Below, piece by piece: positions 50,390-61,337 of a stretch of 64,000 nt of DNA. The DNA lies in assembly GCA_027627225.1 (NCBI GenBank), contig CM051030.1, forward strand, positions 27,149,927 to 27,213,926, in the 5' to 3' direction. A program made the translations under genes and the position numbers. The stretch's first letter is position 1, and every line of letters begins with the position of its first letter. The notes beneath the pieces are model-generated. The model had not been told where the DNA came from. It did not search any database and worked only from the letters and a program-made list of their open reading frames with translations. The DNA comes from Congeria kusceri (Eukaryota > Mollusca > Bivalvia > Myida > Dreissenidae).

Positions 50390-51101
50390 TAGGGCTGCTG
50401 CTAGTATCCGAGTACTCAGATACTCATGATTTCGGACTGGGAATCGAGTATGAATACTCGCATTATTGCCAAGATCGTTTAATTGCGATCTTACATTTAC
50501 CTTATATTGATTTTCATAAAATTAGTTAATTAATACACAAAATAAACCCTTCTGAGACCTTATATTGCAGTTTAATGTTTGTGCATGTCTTAGTTTTCCA
50601 AATAGCAGAATGTAAACACAAGTCGCGTGACCAGTAGAACTTCAATATTGGGAGCGTTACATTTGATGTTTTTATCAAAACCTGCATTTTTCAAGTCACC
50701 AATAAGAAATAATGTAAGTTTTGCCCAAGTAAGCCTAAATATGCGCCGCAGCACGTAAATCCCAAATAAATTTTAAACGATACAAAAAAAACATCAATGC
50801 CAAACTCCTATAAAAACAATGGCGTCATACACACGCGCAAGTACATGACGTATGGCGGAACAACAATACCTCAAACCACCAGCAAAATTTACATCCCCAG
50901 TGTGGAAATACTTCGATATTTAAAAAAAATGACGAGAAGAAAGCGATAAATTGGTTTAATATGATAAAGTTATTAGTTTTCATGACTCGTGAGTGTTTTC
51001 CTGTATCACAATTTGTAACAGCTGATTAGTGGTTCGATCTGTGAATCGTAAACCCTGACTCATGGATCGGATCGTCACTAACCCGATGATCCACAGCCCT
51101 A
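50390..51101. mobile_element. hAT-like non-autonomous element
   Basis: The left end TAGGGCTGCTGCTAG and right end ..cacagccct(a) form short TIRs (TAGGGCTG). The flanking octamers tctattac (50382-50389) and tctaacac (51102-51109) match at 6 of 8 positions, consistent with the 8-bp duplications of hAT elements. No transposase is encoded. Confidence 0.6.
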
Positions 51102-51557
51102 TCTAACACCCAATTCCTAAGTGAACATCAACAGATTTGATAAGGCAAAAAAAAAAGCTAAATTGGCAACTGGATTACTTTTTTTGTGGAAGCTATGCTA
51201 GTAAGTTAATAATTATAAATAAGACTTTATATTGATAGGAACAAAATACAATTACTTTATTATTACATTATTTTTATAATTATGTATACTTCATTCATTT
51301 TACACACCCAAATGGAACTTGCCTTTGATTTTATACCTGCAGTTCGTTCATTACAGCTAAACATTAGCTGTATCCCTGCAACAGTACTGCAGGGGATATT
51401 TTGTCTGAGCAAAGGGCAACTCTTGATTCCGAATAAGTGGACATGTTTGTTTTTTCTAAAAAAGAATCTTTTAAGTAAGATGTTACATTGTTAAATGTTG
51501 ACAGTACCAGATCATGCACTTTAGTTCATCAAGAATGTATTTGGTGATTATAACATA

Positions 51558-52538
51558 CTGGTTGGCGAGTAGTATCCGTTAACTAGCAGTATCCGTGATT
51601 TGTATATTAAAAGGTGTATAAGCTCTCCAGCATTGAATGTTGAGTTTACACACAGTTGAAGTATCCAAAACTTCGTATTTTTCAAGATATTTACATTTTT
51701 CTTTAAAAAAATCTCAAAACAACTTAACTCCTCGCAGGGCATTAACGCGCACGTCTTTGCGCATGCGCATAAATATATAATTGAACCCCTATTTTTATCT
51801 TGTACTTCCCTGTTTTCGGTTTACCAAGGGTGATAGCTTGGTTATTCACATAAAGCAGCAATATTAGTATTCAAACAACACCATCCATATATTCAACATG
51901 CAATTTTCGTGAAATATATTTTCTAAAAAAAAAGATGAATTGCAATTGCAAAATGTTTACTCAAAGCAAATATTAACAAAGAATTGCAATTTAAAAATGT
52001 TTACTCAATTATACGGCTAGTTTCGGGACGATTTTGACAAAATTTCAATGCAGGAGGGACGTCTACTTCGATAATAACATGGTTATTTCCCGTTTACCAT
52101 CAGCAAATTTTTAAGGGGCGCCAAGGGGTCATCAAAAGACCATTTTCCGGCATCCACTTATGTTAGTAATCGCTTTATCACCGCTAATCTGGCATAGAAT
52201 TTAATAATATTACATCATTATGATGTAGGTAATATAATGTAGAACAGTATAGAGCAATTACAATCTTGATTTGTGTACCACAAAATTTGCATTTTCAACT
52301 GAAAGGAAAGATCACGGATACTACTAGTTTTATTGCTTAAAGTAATGCTTATTGATTACCCCTTTGGAGCCCCTTATATGGAAAAAAACCATATGACGTC
52401 ATGACAAGATATTTACATCCTCGTAAACAGAAGGATCCGAACTTTGTACTGCAACAAGCTGTTCTTTAAAAGTATTACTTGTGCGATTGAAAATAAATAA
52501 AAACTACTAAAAAATCACGGACACTACTCGCCAACCAG
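51558..52538. mobile_element. TA-flanked TIR element (CTGGTTGGCGAG ends)
   Basis: The left end CTGGTTGGCGAGTAGTATCC is inverted at the right (..acactactcgccaaccag), with TA on both sides (51556-51557, 52539-52540). It is 981 bp with no transposase frame. A second copy of the sub-terminal motif (gtatccgtgattt) follows the left TIR, and gatcacggatactact lies at 52311, near the right end. Tc1/mariner-type by target site only. Confidence 0.75.
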
Positions 52539-52542
52539 TACT

Positions 52543-52944
52543 CAGGGCTTTCATTAACTTTTGAAAACTGGAAGTTTGAACTTCCTGGCCTCTGATTTTT
52601 GGAAGTTATGCTCATAATATTTGGAAGTTTTGACAGTATTGGGTGACATACATATGTACATTACAATGTTCACAGCACATACACTACTCTTGGTATAGCT
52701 ATTATTGTACTTAAGTCATGTTTTTCACTTCATGTTATTGTTTTTCAGACCTACTGTAAACTTTGAATTATAATCAGGCTTGCACATAGGTGAAAATGTA
52801 TTAAGTCCTCACTTCCTTGTGTTGGATATTTGAGGTTTTAAGCATTTTTTTGACTTTTTGATACTTCCATGGCTGCAATTTTGGAAGTCCTGTGACAAAA
52901 ACTAGGAGTAAATTACTCTCAAACTTCCATTAATGCAAGCCCTG
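52543..52944. mobile_element. Short TIR element (CAGGGCTT ends), hAT-like
   Basis: The left end CAGGGCTTTCATTAACTTTT and the inverted right end ..cattaatgcaagccctg are flanked by AGTACT on both sides (52537-52542, 52945-52950). CAGGGC ends suggest hAT, although only 6 bp of duplication are visible. The left flank coincides with the end of the neighbouring element, so the two sit end to end. Confidence 0.65.
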
Positions 52945-52950
52945 AGTACT

Positions 52951-55900
52951 ATTCACTTATTCAGGATATTTTTGAAGTTTGGCAGCTGGACATTTAAATA
53001 ATCTTTTTTTTGACAACTTGTTGTTGATGTGGTTACCTGTTTTACTCTATTTAAGATACCAATCAGTAAAATTGAGTTAATACATGTACAAGATGTAAAT
53101 TATAGGTGTTCTTGCAATGTTTATTAATTTTTTCAATATGTATTCAATATGTATTGCAATTTGTGTTAACTGTATCGCAATATGTTACAATACAGGTTTT
53201 GCTGTGTTGTTGCACCCCTAACTACTACAATATATTACTTCTAGCATCCTTACACCAAATGCAGAAGATCAACCCTGAGTTATCTGAATCAGTCATTCTA
53301 TATTAAAACCACTCATATTCACTTAAGATATTGTTTCTAAATTTTATTTTAGTCTGCTACTGATTTTGTACTTTCACTTTGAGTTTCTCTTCTTTCACAT
53401 TCAGACAAAAATAGTAAGCTGCATGATAAGATTTATTTCAGTTAACTTGTAGTAATTATTATCTTGAATATCATTGTTTCATGAAAAGAATCAGTGTTTT
53501 TATTTCTGTTAAACAATTAGCAAATAGCAAACAATATATTTGCTGTCGATCATGACTTCTGCCATTTTGTTTTCAGCTTTGCATCTGATCATTCTACTAT
53601 AAGTTTAATCAGTGTATCGACGATGTTAGGTTGTTTACCCTCGGTTATAAACCATTGCCCGAGCACACTTTTTAACATAGTATCACCTTTATTATAACTA
53701 TTCCACTATGGGAATTCACAACGTATATAAAGATTGCAGTGTGGATACGGTGCCATAATTTTTAAAATCTGTGGGGATAAAATTCACAGTATATATAATA
53801 CACAGAAGTGTTAATAACCCACCATTTAAATGGTACTCTGTGTTATATTAATGACACAACGATATATGTTAACATTATTGTGTATGTTACTTTGTAGAAT
53901 ATTCACTATTTATTATGATTACTAAATTCTACGTGTTGAACAAGTATGTATATAAGAATACAAAGTAGCAATGAAACTGCTGAGTTTCTGTGCTAAAACA
54001 ACGTTAAAAACAGATTGACCTATTTAGAGAGGCAACGGCAAATCGGTCGGCCAATCGAAATTGGGGGTGTGCGCGTGACGTCACAGTCAAGGTATTGCTA
54101 TCGTGTTAACGTTTATCAAACCTCTAATGATTTTGTGTGTTAAAATAAAAGTTATTTGATAACTTTTTTACTTCGAATTGTAATTATCATATGCCACAGG
54201 GGTCATACTATAGCATATTAAAACATGAATCTTGAATGGGTTAGGAGAGTGATTGGATGTTAACTTTATGTGGTAAAGTCATTGAGAATTGAAAACCGGT
54301 CACGCGGTGACTTTTTACAAAAAGTGTCCAAGTTTGGACTTTAATAATTATTATAATATAGCGTATTTTGGTGAACCAACACCTTGTATGGGTAGTAAAT
54401 ACCTAAAATAATTAAGTTGGGAGGATTCAAGGTACTAGGAATATGCTAGACGATGGAAATAGCAGTTTAAAGTCGAAATATACGACAAATTTACCAAAAA
54501 CGGATTGACCTACTTCAATTGGGCGTTAGTGACTGTTGACCAGTCAGAAACAGGCATGTTTCTGAAGGTCACAGCACATGTATAATGTGTTATTTACTAT
54601 AGAAAAGGGTGTGGTTCACCAAAAATTCATAAAAAAACAAACTTTTACATGGAAATATTAATATTTTCAAGTATTTCTATTATTTATAAGGATTGTTTGC
54701 TGCCTAGAGGAATAAATAACTTAATAGGTGGCCTGCACAGGGGTAGTATATGCAGGGTTCTTCATCAAGTTATTCAACCCTATGAATCTATTGAAAATTC
54801 ATAGAGTTTGTTGGAGTCTTTAGACATAGGTATCTGGAACAATGCCTTCAATAGTGGTATAAGGCTGTTTAAATTATCTAGAAAGGTGTGTTAGAAAAAT
54901 TTAACCACTGGGTCAAAGTGGTATTTAATAAAATAAATTAATAGTGTTTCATATACAAAAATAAGGTTCTGATACCTATGCGGTGAACAATGTCCAGAGA
55001 GAATAGGTCTTTGAATTGTCAAATTTTGTTCCATGTAGTATGTATGGAAATTATAGAAGTAATCTTATGCCTATGAGATAGGCTACAGTACACTAAGAAA
55101 CAAATTTCAATATTACATGATGTAGATGTAGGTTTTATTGAAATGGTGCATGTCGTGAGTAGAGAATTTATTATCCTCTGGTTAAAAAAGCAAGTAATAG
55201 TTAAAACTTAGATATGTTGCAATATATACAACGTGAATAATACTAATATGTACATGTGTACTGCACAATATTGGTGTTAAGCAATAACAGAGGAGAAAAT
55301 TAAAAGATTTTGACATTTGTTGACACATGCCGACAGGGAATATAGCCTTCAATGCTCCAACTTGAGACTCTGTCGGTTGAAGTATGCGTAAAAGAAAGTT
55401 CTAGGCAGCTTTTACAAACAATATCCAATGAGGTTTTTAAGATTTCTGGTTCCCCACCTCGGTGGCTGTTAAAAATAACAGTAGTCAAAGGTATTATGCG
55501 CTACGGACACCTTTTTAGAGCCACAATAAAAGGTATGAAACTGTTAAAAAATAACCAAACAACATATTTACACCATAAATATGTACAAAGTATTTATACT
55601 GACATAATAAAAGATGTACTTAGCCACCGGGTGGGGTAAAACAACTTAAATGGCGGATAAGAATATAGGATGGCAGGCAGATTTGAAGTGTGTGGAGGGA
55701 TGCAAGCTGGCAGGGGGGCTGTAGAGACCAGGCTTTTGAGGGGATGCCATCGAGATAACAGGGAGAATGGAAAACAGCAACATAATTAATACAGTAAAAA
55801 CTGAGATAAAATAAAGAACCAGGTCTGGGTGTAGTAGTGGTTCTATGGGATAAGGTCCACACTAATTGAGTGCAGTATAATAATGGCACATTAGTAATTA

Positions 55901-56333
55901 AGAATAAAATATTGTGTCAAATACACAATATATGTATGTAGCTATTAAGAAACAAGATTTGTACATTTGAAACTGTTCTGCTCACAAACAGATTATATTA
56001 TAGTTAAAACAGTGAATTGGCCTGTCCTTTCATATACTTCAAAAACTGCTTTAAGACCGGGTTTAATTAAAACTCTGAAAGTTGTATAAGTACACTATTG
56101 TGTTTATTGGAAAAAAAAGTTCTTAAAATAAGGTAACCATAGTCAACCAGGTTGGCTTTGGTCGGAAAGGCCGGGGCATTTCACCACATGGATTGAAGGA
56201 GAGGAGCAATACATAGGAGTGATGGCACCCCCCCCCCAACCATCGCGGCTCAGTGGGTGTAGACTATGGGCAGCCTGTGTGTCCTAGATAGGGGACATAC
56301 GGTGTTTGCTGTACTAGTCTCCCTTGGATGATA
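52951..56333. other. No gene recognised
   Basis: AT-rich. A related phrase (aaaac(a/g)gattgacct) occurs at 54007 and 54495, suggesting diverged repeat copies. Open frames of 60-95 codons near 55300-55890 have no recognisable domain. A C10 run lies at 56229. The phrase ctatgggcagcctgt (about 56264) also occurs inverted at 60930-60950 in the LINE 3' region, so a LINE fragment may lie near 56150-56330. Confidence 0.4.
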
Positions 56334-56810
56334 TAGGTCACAATATACTAAAAGATTTCCTTAACAAATTCAATGTAAAAGCAATAAATTCAACAAAAAA
56401 TAAACTCAACATTTTGCGCGTAGAGACCCTCATAACCATACCTTTTCTTAAAGAGCATTCCGAGCCGAATTGATTTAGACAATAAAAAAGATAGGTCATG
56501 TGATATGTAAGAAAGAACTCGACGCGAATCAAAGTTCACTGTTTTACGGCCATCTTTTTACCGGCTACTCTCCAGTTGAAGGTATACTGCCAACTGTCAA
56601 AGTCTCGTCATGTAGTCTCCAACCTTCAAGCGAAACAGTGAATTTTTAGTACACAACAATGTTTTTCCTACCACACGTACAAAGAAATATTCAAAAATAA
56701 AGTCATGGCAAGTGACTATACAGAAAATTGTGTCTTCAAATAAATGGTGTTGATTTATTTAGAGAGTATAGCATTGCACACCTGAAATATTTAGTATACT
56801 GTAACCTATA
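56334..56810. repeat. 477-bp direct repeat, left copy
   Basis: Direct repeat of 60128-60603. By eye the two copies agree throughout except for one base in an A/T run (tgaattttt against tgattttt, near 56641). It starts taggtcacaatatac and ends gtaacctata, with different flanks on both sides. It does not start TG or end CA, and no polypurine tract or tRNA primer site was seen, so a normal LTR is not supported. The left copy lies 714 bp upstream of the transposase ATG. Confidence 0.9.
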
Positions 56811-57524
56811 AGAGAAATTTGTTCTCATTAAAATTAGTTTTTCTTGCATATAATTATCTTCCCATGCATATTGCACCAATATATTAAGTTTGGCTTGTAT
56901 ATCTGTCCATTTGGCCATTTTATTTCATATTTTCAAACACAGGTGATTTTGGTCGGAAGCCGGTGATTTCAAGCGTCTTGAAGCTTAAATGTCCCTCTAA
57001 CAATTAAAGCTGATATTTGCAATATTTGTGACAAAATACCCAAACAAACCAAACAAACATGTATGGGGGGCTTATGTGGGGTGAGGAGAGAATGACTTTG
57101 TTAGATATTTTTACTCTAAGCCATTTTGATAATGTATTTTTTGTGTATTTTAAAAAAAAAATCACCCCAAAAATGTAAATTTAATAGGAAAAAAATTCCA
57201 ATTTCATCCAAGACAATTAACAAATTAGTCAAAATGGGAGATCAAAGATACTTTGAAGTGTAGAAATCAATCAGCTTCCAGTAATTGCTTGTTTCAAACC
57301 AATAAAGTGTAAAATCTTTAAAGCACCTTGTTTGTCGCAGCCTCTTTAATTACAGGCCACCAATTATATATTCTAGTATATAATGTCATGAGTGCCTTTA
57401 AACTGCAGCAGGTGGTCAATTTGCATTGCCTGCTCACATTTAGAGGTTTAAGGGAATACAAAATTGCATATTTTGGGCACAAAATAAGTACTTTGACTTT
57501 TTTTAAGGTGGCAATCTGGTCAAA
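56811..57524 (+). other. Leader region between left repeat and transposase
   Basis: AT-rich. It contains a 3' splice-like ttttttaag just before the transposase ATG and a minus-strand open frame (56736-56918, MAKWTDIQAKLNILVQY..) that runs into the left repeat. No promoter element could be fixed. Confidence 0.35.
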
Positions 57525-59483
57525 ATGGGGTTCATAACCAAGCAAAAGAAAAAGTTGCTCAATGTTGGTTTTAAACGAGGTGGGACTAGTCCGGTGAAGG
57601 GGAAAAAACATAATTATGAAAGAAGGTCAAATTCCAACACAACCTCTGTAAGGTTAGAAAGGTCATCCTTTGAAGCACGGGTAGCTTACAATGACAAGGT
57701 TCTTACTTTTCGGGATGTAGACGGCTCTCAAACCCCAGCTAAGCCCTTGCGTCCGAGAGTGAACAAGATTCGCTATGTAGACCTGTTACGGGTTCCTGCT
57801 CCATCAAAAGTCCATCCCGACTTACTTACGAACAAGGTCTATGTCCCCGCCCTACTCCAGTCTATGATGTCCTCTGAAAATAGAAAGCATAGGTTAAGAA
57901 GTGATAAATGTAGGGGCAACTTGGTAATTGACGGCAGTGCTTCCATAAAGTGGGGCTTAGGCTGGGAGGAAAGGTTAAAATGTACAAGATGCAGATATGT
58001 AGGCAAGCATTATAAGCTTTACAATGAGGTTCCATCAAGTACCAGGGGCAGAAAGGCAGCTCAGATCAATGTAGGCTTCCAAATAGGTGTTGCAAGTACT
58101 TCTATTGGGAACACAGGTTCCCGCAGAATTCTCAACACAACCAATATCATTGCTCCCTCTCCACTTGCTATGCAAAAACAAGCAAATAAGGTCAATACTG
58201 CCCTTAAATCCCTAAATGAGAGAAGAATGTACCAGATTAGAGAAAACTTAGTTGCTGAAAATGCCAAAATTGGTCAAAAAGATCCCTCTAAGGTAAATGT
58301 TGAAGGGGACACTTGCTACAACAATCCAATTTTTAACTCTGACGCGACACCCTTTCAAGCCGGAACTATTGCCATAAGCACTATGTGTGAAAACAATACC
58401 AGAAACAAGCAAATTGTAGGGGTACAAGTAGCAAATAAACTATGCAGGACTGCATCAATGCTTAGGAATAAGGGTAAACCTGTTCAGTGCCCCAATCATA
58501 GGGGGCATTGTTCTGCAAATGTTTCAGAGAGGGAACCAATAGGTGATGAAGGCAAATGGAATAGGTTGTTAGGTGACCAGATCTCTAAGGACATCAAAGT
58601 AGCAAATTTCACTTGTGATGGGGACAGTAGGGCATTCCAAGGTGTTCGTAACTCTCACGGTCACAATGTGGGTCATCTTAAGGATCTGAGGCACCTAGGC
58701 AACTCGCTGAAGCGCGAGCTCAACAAAGCGCCTTTCTCAAAGGGCATGCTCAAGGGTCATTCCAAGTCTAATATCAGGAGTCGGTTCGCTCTCTCGGTCA
58801 AAGCTAGGTGTATGGCTGAGCTTAAAGCTGCCCACAATAAACACCAGGGTGACATCAAGGTTCTAAAGAAGGTCATGGTTGATGTAATCGCAACCATTGT
58901 TCTATGCTTCAGTGGTTACTGCGGTACTCATTGTGCAAAGTACAGTTATGTCTGTGCTGGTACAAATAGGCAAGCTAAGAATTTCATGCCAGACAATGTC
59001 AAGGTTAAAATGGTTGACAGTGACCAACAAGTCCTTAAAAAATGCATTGAAATGGTTTTAGGTCCAGCTGCTCTTGACGCTACCAAACTTTTAACCACAA
59101 CCCAAAAAAGTGAAGCAGTAAACAGGTCGTACCAAGCTGTCAATCCTAAAACTGTGACTTTCTCACGCAACTGTGTAGGTCGAATTCACGGGCAGGTTCA
59201 CAAATTAAACAATGGCTATGCTGACTCTGTAATTGCAAAAACCACTGAACTAAATGCTAACCTTACCCAGGGGTCAAAGATTATTAAGCACATAGCATAT
59301 GAGGACCGCAACGACCTTAACCGAAAGCAAACATCCGCTACCAACAAAGCACGAGCTTTACGTGCCAGGACGCGGAATTATCGATACAAACTGCATGAGG
59401 AATTACACTACGGCAAGGGCATGAGTGACCCCAAACCTGATTATGACAGTCTTCCACACCTTAAGCATCATAAATATGCTTAG
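57525..59483 (+). CDS. DDE transposase, Mutator/Kolobok-like (intact, 652 aa)
   Basis: An uninterrupted single-exon frame from ATG 57525 to TAG, with a higher GC content than its surroundings. It has a basic N-terminus (ITKQKKKLL, residues 4-12), a Cys pair CTRC (153-156) and a DDE-type core. The core shows D262 in GDTCYNNP, the stretches NKLCRTASMLRNKG (304-317) and CPNHRGHC (322-329), D365/D367 in TCDGDSRAFQGV, and E530 in TTTQKSEAVNRSYQAVNPKT. The order D..DGDSR..E(x)VN and the Cys-rich CFSGYCGTHCAKYSYVC (461-477) fit the 'Mutator-like transposase' domain found in many invertebrate proteins and Kolobok-type transposases (from memory). All three presumed acidic residues are kept, so activity is possible. 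AATAAA occurs at about 59501. A convergent endonuclease ORF follows, and both lie between 477-bp direct repeats. Confidence 0.75.
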   Translation: MGFITKQKKKLLNVGFKRGGTSPVKGKKHNYERRSNSNTTSVRLERSSFEARVAYNDKVLTFRDVDGSQTPAKPLRPRVNKIRYVDLLRVPAPSKVHPDLLTNKVYVPALLQSMMSSENRKHRLRSDKCRGNLVIDGSASIKWGLGWEERLKCTRCRYVGKHYKLYNEVPSSTRGRKAAQINVGFQIGVASTSIGNTGSRRILNTTNIIAPSPLAMQKQANKVNTALKSLNERRMYQIRENLVAENAKIGQKDPSKVNVEGDTCYNNPIFNSDATPFQAGTIAISTMCENNTRNKQIVGVQVANKLCRTASMLRNKGKPVQCPNHRGHCSANVSEREPIGDEGKWNRLLGDQISKDIKVANFTCDGDSRAFQGVRNSHGHNVGHLKDLRHLGNSLKRELNKAPFSKGMLKGHSKSNIRSRFALSVKARCMAELKAAHNKHQGDIKVLKKVMVDVIATIVLCFSGYCGTHCAKYSYVCAGTNRQAKNFMPDNVKVKMVDSDQQVLKKCIEMVLGPAALDATKLLTTTQKSEAVNRSYQAVNPKTVTFSRNCVGRIHGQVHKLNNGYADSVIAKTTELNANLTQGSKIIKHIAYEDRNDLNRKQTSATNKARALRARTRNYRYKLHEELHYGKGMSDPKPDYDSLPHLKHHKYA

Positions 59484-59659
59484 TTGATTGTGTACCTGAT
59501 AATAAATTGTTATTATTACCTGTTTTGGCATAAGAGACCTCTAACAAGTGGCCCTCGCGTCAGCATCAGGCGTTCCTCTACCTGAAAAAGGCAAAAATAC
59601 CCAATAGAAATAGATATAAAATGAAAAAAAACATGCATTTATGTATTTTAAGTGTATTT

Positions 59660-60091
59660 CTATGAATAAAAGGAAGTGATAAAGCTTGTTGTATTCATGT
59701 TTTTACCAAATATGCAGGCTGGCTCAGTTCCATGCCCGCTGCACTGTCCGAACTGTAAACATGTCCGCCGTTCCATGTTGGTGGAATGGGGCTCTATGTT
59801 TAAATGTTCAGGCTTAACACACAAGCTATTGTTGCATAAGTGGCTCACAGAGTCCCTGGCGTTCAATTCTGACTTCATGTAGCACATTAACGCTACACGG
59901 TGAACCAAGTATGTCTCTGATTTTATGTCCGAAGGCAATTTAGCCCTCATTCGGCCATAATAGGGTAAGGAACTATTTGAAATACAACCATTCCAGATCA
60001 AACAATCTGAATTGATGCATTTAATGCACTTATTTTCTACTCTTTTGCTCAGAAATGACCAAAAATCTGCTTTCTCATCCATATTTTGCAC
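59660..60091 (-). CDS. His-Me finger (I-PpoI-like) homing-endonuclease-type protein, 143 aa
   Basis: An intact small frame from ATG 60091, starting 36 bases from the inner edge of the right 477-bp repeat. The motif order fits the zinc-bound His-Me finger family (Pfam zf-His_Me_endon): C30-LIWNG, YYGRMR (44-49), HRVALMC (64-70), SHLCNNSLCVKPEHLNIE (83-100) with presumed catalytic H84, then N105 in the metal-binding position before RRTC, and C-terminal Cys/His zinc ligands (CLQFGQCSGHGTEPAC, 111-126). The presumed catalytic His and Asn are present and nothing is broken. These enzymes make double-strand cuts at long sites in homing introns and in some eukaryotic elements (family knowledge). It converges on the transposase with about 180 bp between the stops. 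Its role here is unknown. Confidence 0.75.
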   Translation of the reverse strand: MQNMDEKADFWSFLSKRVENKCIKCINSDCLIWNGCISNSSLPYYGRMRAKLPSDIKSETYLVHRVALMCYMKSELNARDSVSHLCNNSLCVKPEHLNIEPHSTNMERRTCLQFGQCSGHGTEPACIFGKNMNTTSFITSFYS

Positions 60092-60127
60092 TTGCAGACG
60101 ATATTTTATTTTAACCCAAAGTCAGTT

Positions 60128-60603
60128 TAGGTCACAATATACTAAAAGATTTCCTTAACAAATTCAATGTAAAAGCAATAAATTCAACAAAAAATAAACT
60201 CAACATTTTGCGCGTAGAGACCCTCATAACCATACCTTTTCTTAAAGAGCATTCCGAGCCGAATTGATTTAGACAATAAAAAAGATAGGTCATGTGATAT
60301 GTAAGAAAGAACTCGACGCGAATCAAAGTTCACTGTTTTACGGCCATCTTTTTACCGGCTACTCTCCAGTTGAAGGTATACTGCCAACTGTCAAAGTCTC
60401 GTCATGTAGTCTCCAACCTTCAAGCGAAACAGTGATTTTTAGTACACAACAATGTTTTTCCTACCACACGTACAAAGAAATATTCAAAAATAAAGTCATG
60501 GCAAGTGACTATACAGAAAATTGTGTCTTCAAATAAATGGTGTTGATTTATTTAGAGAGTATAGCATTGCACACCTGAAATATTTAGTATACTGTAACCT
60601 ATA
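60128..60603. repeat. 477-bp direct repeat, right copy (476 bp)
   Basis: Nearly identical to 56334-56810 and in the same orientation. The inner edge is 36 bases upstream of the endonuclease start codon, so that gene's promoter and transcript start, if it has one, probably lie inside this repeat. Outside, it abuts the 3' region of the minus-strand LINE. Confidence 0.9.
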
Positions 60604-60953
60604 GGGGATAAAATGGAATATTGACATGCATACAAATGTACAAGGGCAGGAGTGGTCTCCCTTGTACTATAAAAGAGTTGTTTGAAGTAACAGCAGGTAA
60701 ATTAAACCATTTAGGGTTATTTCCCTGTAACTGCAAATTTAGTAGTAAATTTAATATTATCCCTAATTTCAGGGAAAAAAAGAAGGTATTTTAGGGTAAA
60801 AATGATGTTATTTACCCAGTTTAACAAATTGCACGTTGAATAAACGTGCAGATGGAATAAATAGGGCAAAATACTGCTGAAATGTTAATTAAATTTCAAT
60901 ATATATGAAAAAAAGTACAAATTGGGGTAACACAACAGGCTGCCCATAGAGAA

Positions 60954-61337
60954 TTAAATCTTGGCAGTGATCTGACAGTCCAAGAGATAGGTGGCAAGGG
61001 CTCTGTAATAGAGGCCCCTGTTTGGCCCACCGGGGTTCAAAATAGTGTTTAAGTTAAAAGGAACAGCATTTTCAGTAAAATGCTGTTTAAACGTGGCTCT
61101 TGGACTGTCAAACTGGGGACATTCCTGCAGCAGATGACCAGCAGTGAAGGGTTTCCCGCACTGGGTGCAATTGGGATCAAGTCCCAAAACATACTTGCCG
61201 AAATTACCCGGCAAGAGTGTTGCACCCAGTCTCAGGCGTGTTATGCACCTATCCAGTACAATACTGGTGGAATAGACATCTGGGCGCCTGAGAACGTTCG
61301 AGGATCTATCAAATGTAATGGCCATACGCAGATGCAC
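60954..61337 (-). pseudogene. LINE C-terminal segment with zinc-knuckle-like motif
   Basis: The frame includes RCITRLRLGATLLPGNF, CTQCGKPFTAGHLLQECPQF (a CxxC..H...C motif) and a final LLDCQITAKI. This C-terminal C..C..GH..C arrangement follows RNase H in many invertebrate LINEs. It is out of frame with the RNase H part, so it is a broken piece of the same polyprotein. Confidence 0.7.

Larger units (their letters stand above)
56334..60603. mobile_element. Putative 4.27-kb element: direct repeats + transposase + endonuclease
   Basis: Two near-identical long direct repeats enclose an intact DDE transposase (+) and an intact His-Me endonuclease (-). No reverse transcriptase, gag or tyrosine recombinase is present between them. 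Either the direct repeats are true termini of an unusual element, or they result from tandem insertion or unequal exchange of a repeat. No target duplication was found next to the repeats. Confidence 0.5.

Noticed and set aside
56736..56918. Minus-strand 60-codon open frame (MAKWTDIQAKL..)
   Set aside because: It crosses the repeat boundary and has no recognisable domain; probably chance, though a short leader exon cannot be excluded.
56334..60603. LTR retrotransposon
   Set aside because: The direct repeats look LTR-like, but there are no TG..CA ends, primer site, gag, protease, RT or integrase; the coding content is a DDE transposase and a His-Me nuclease.
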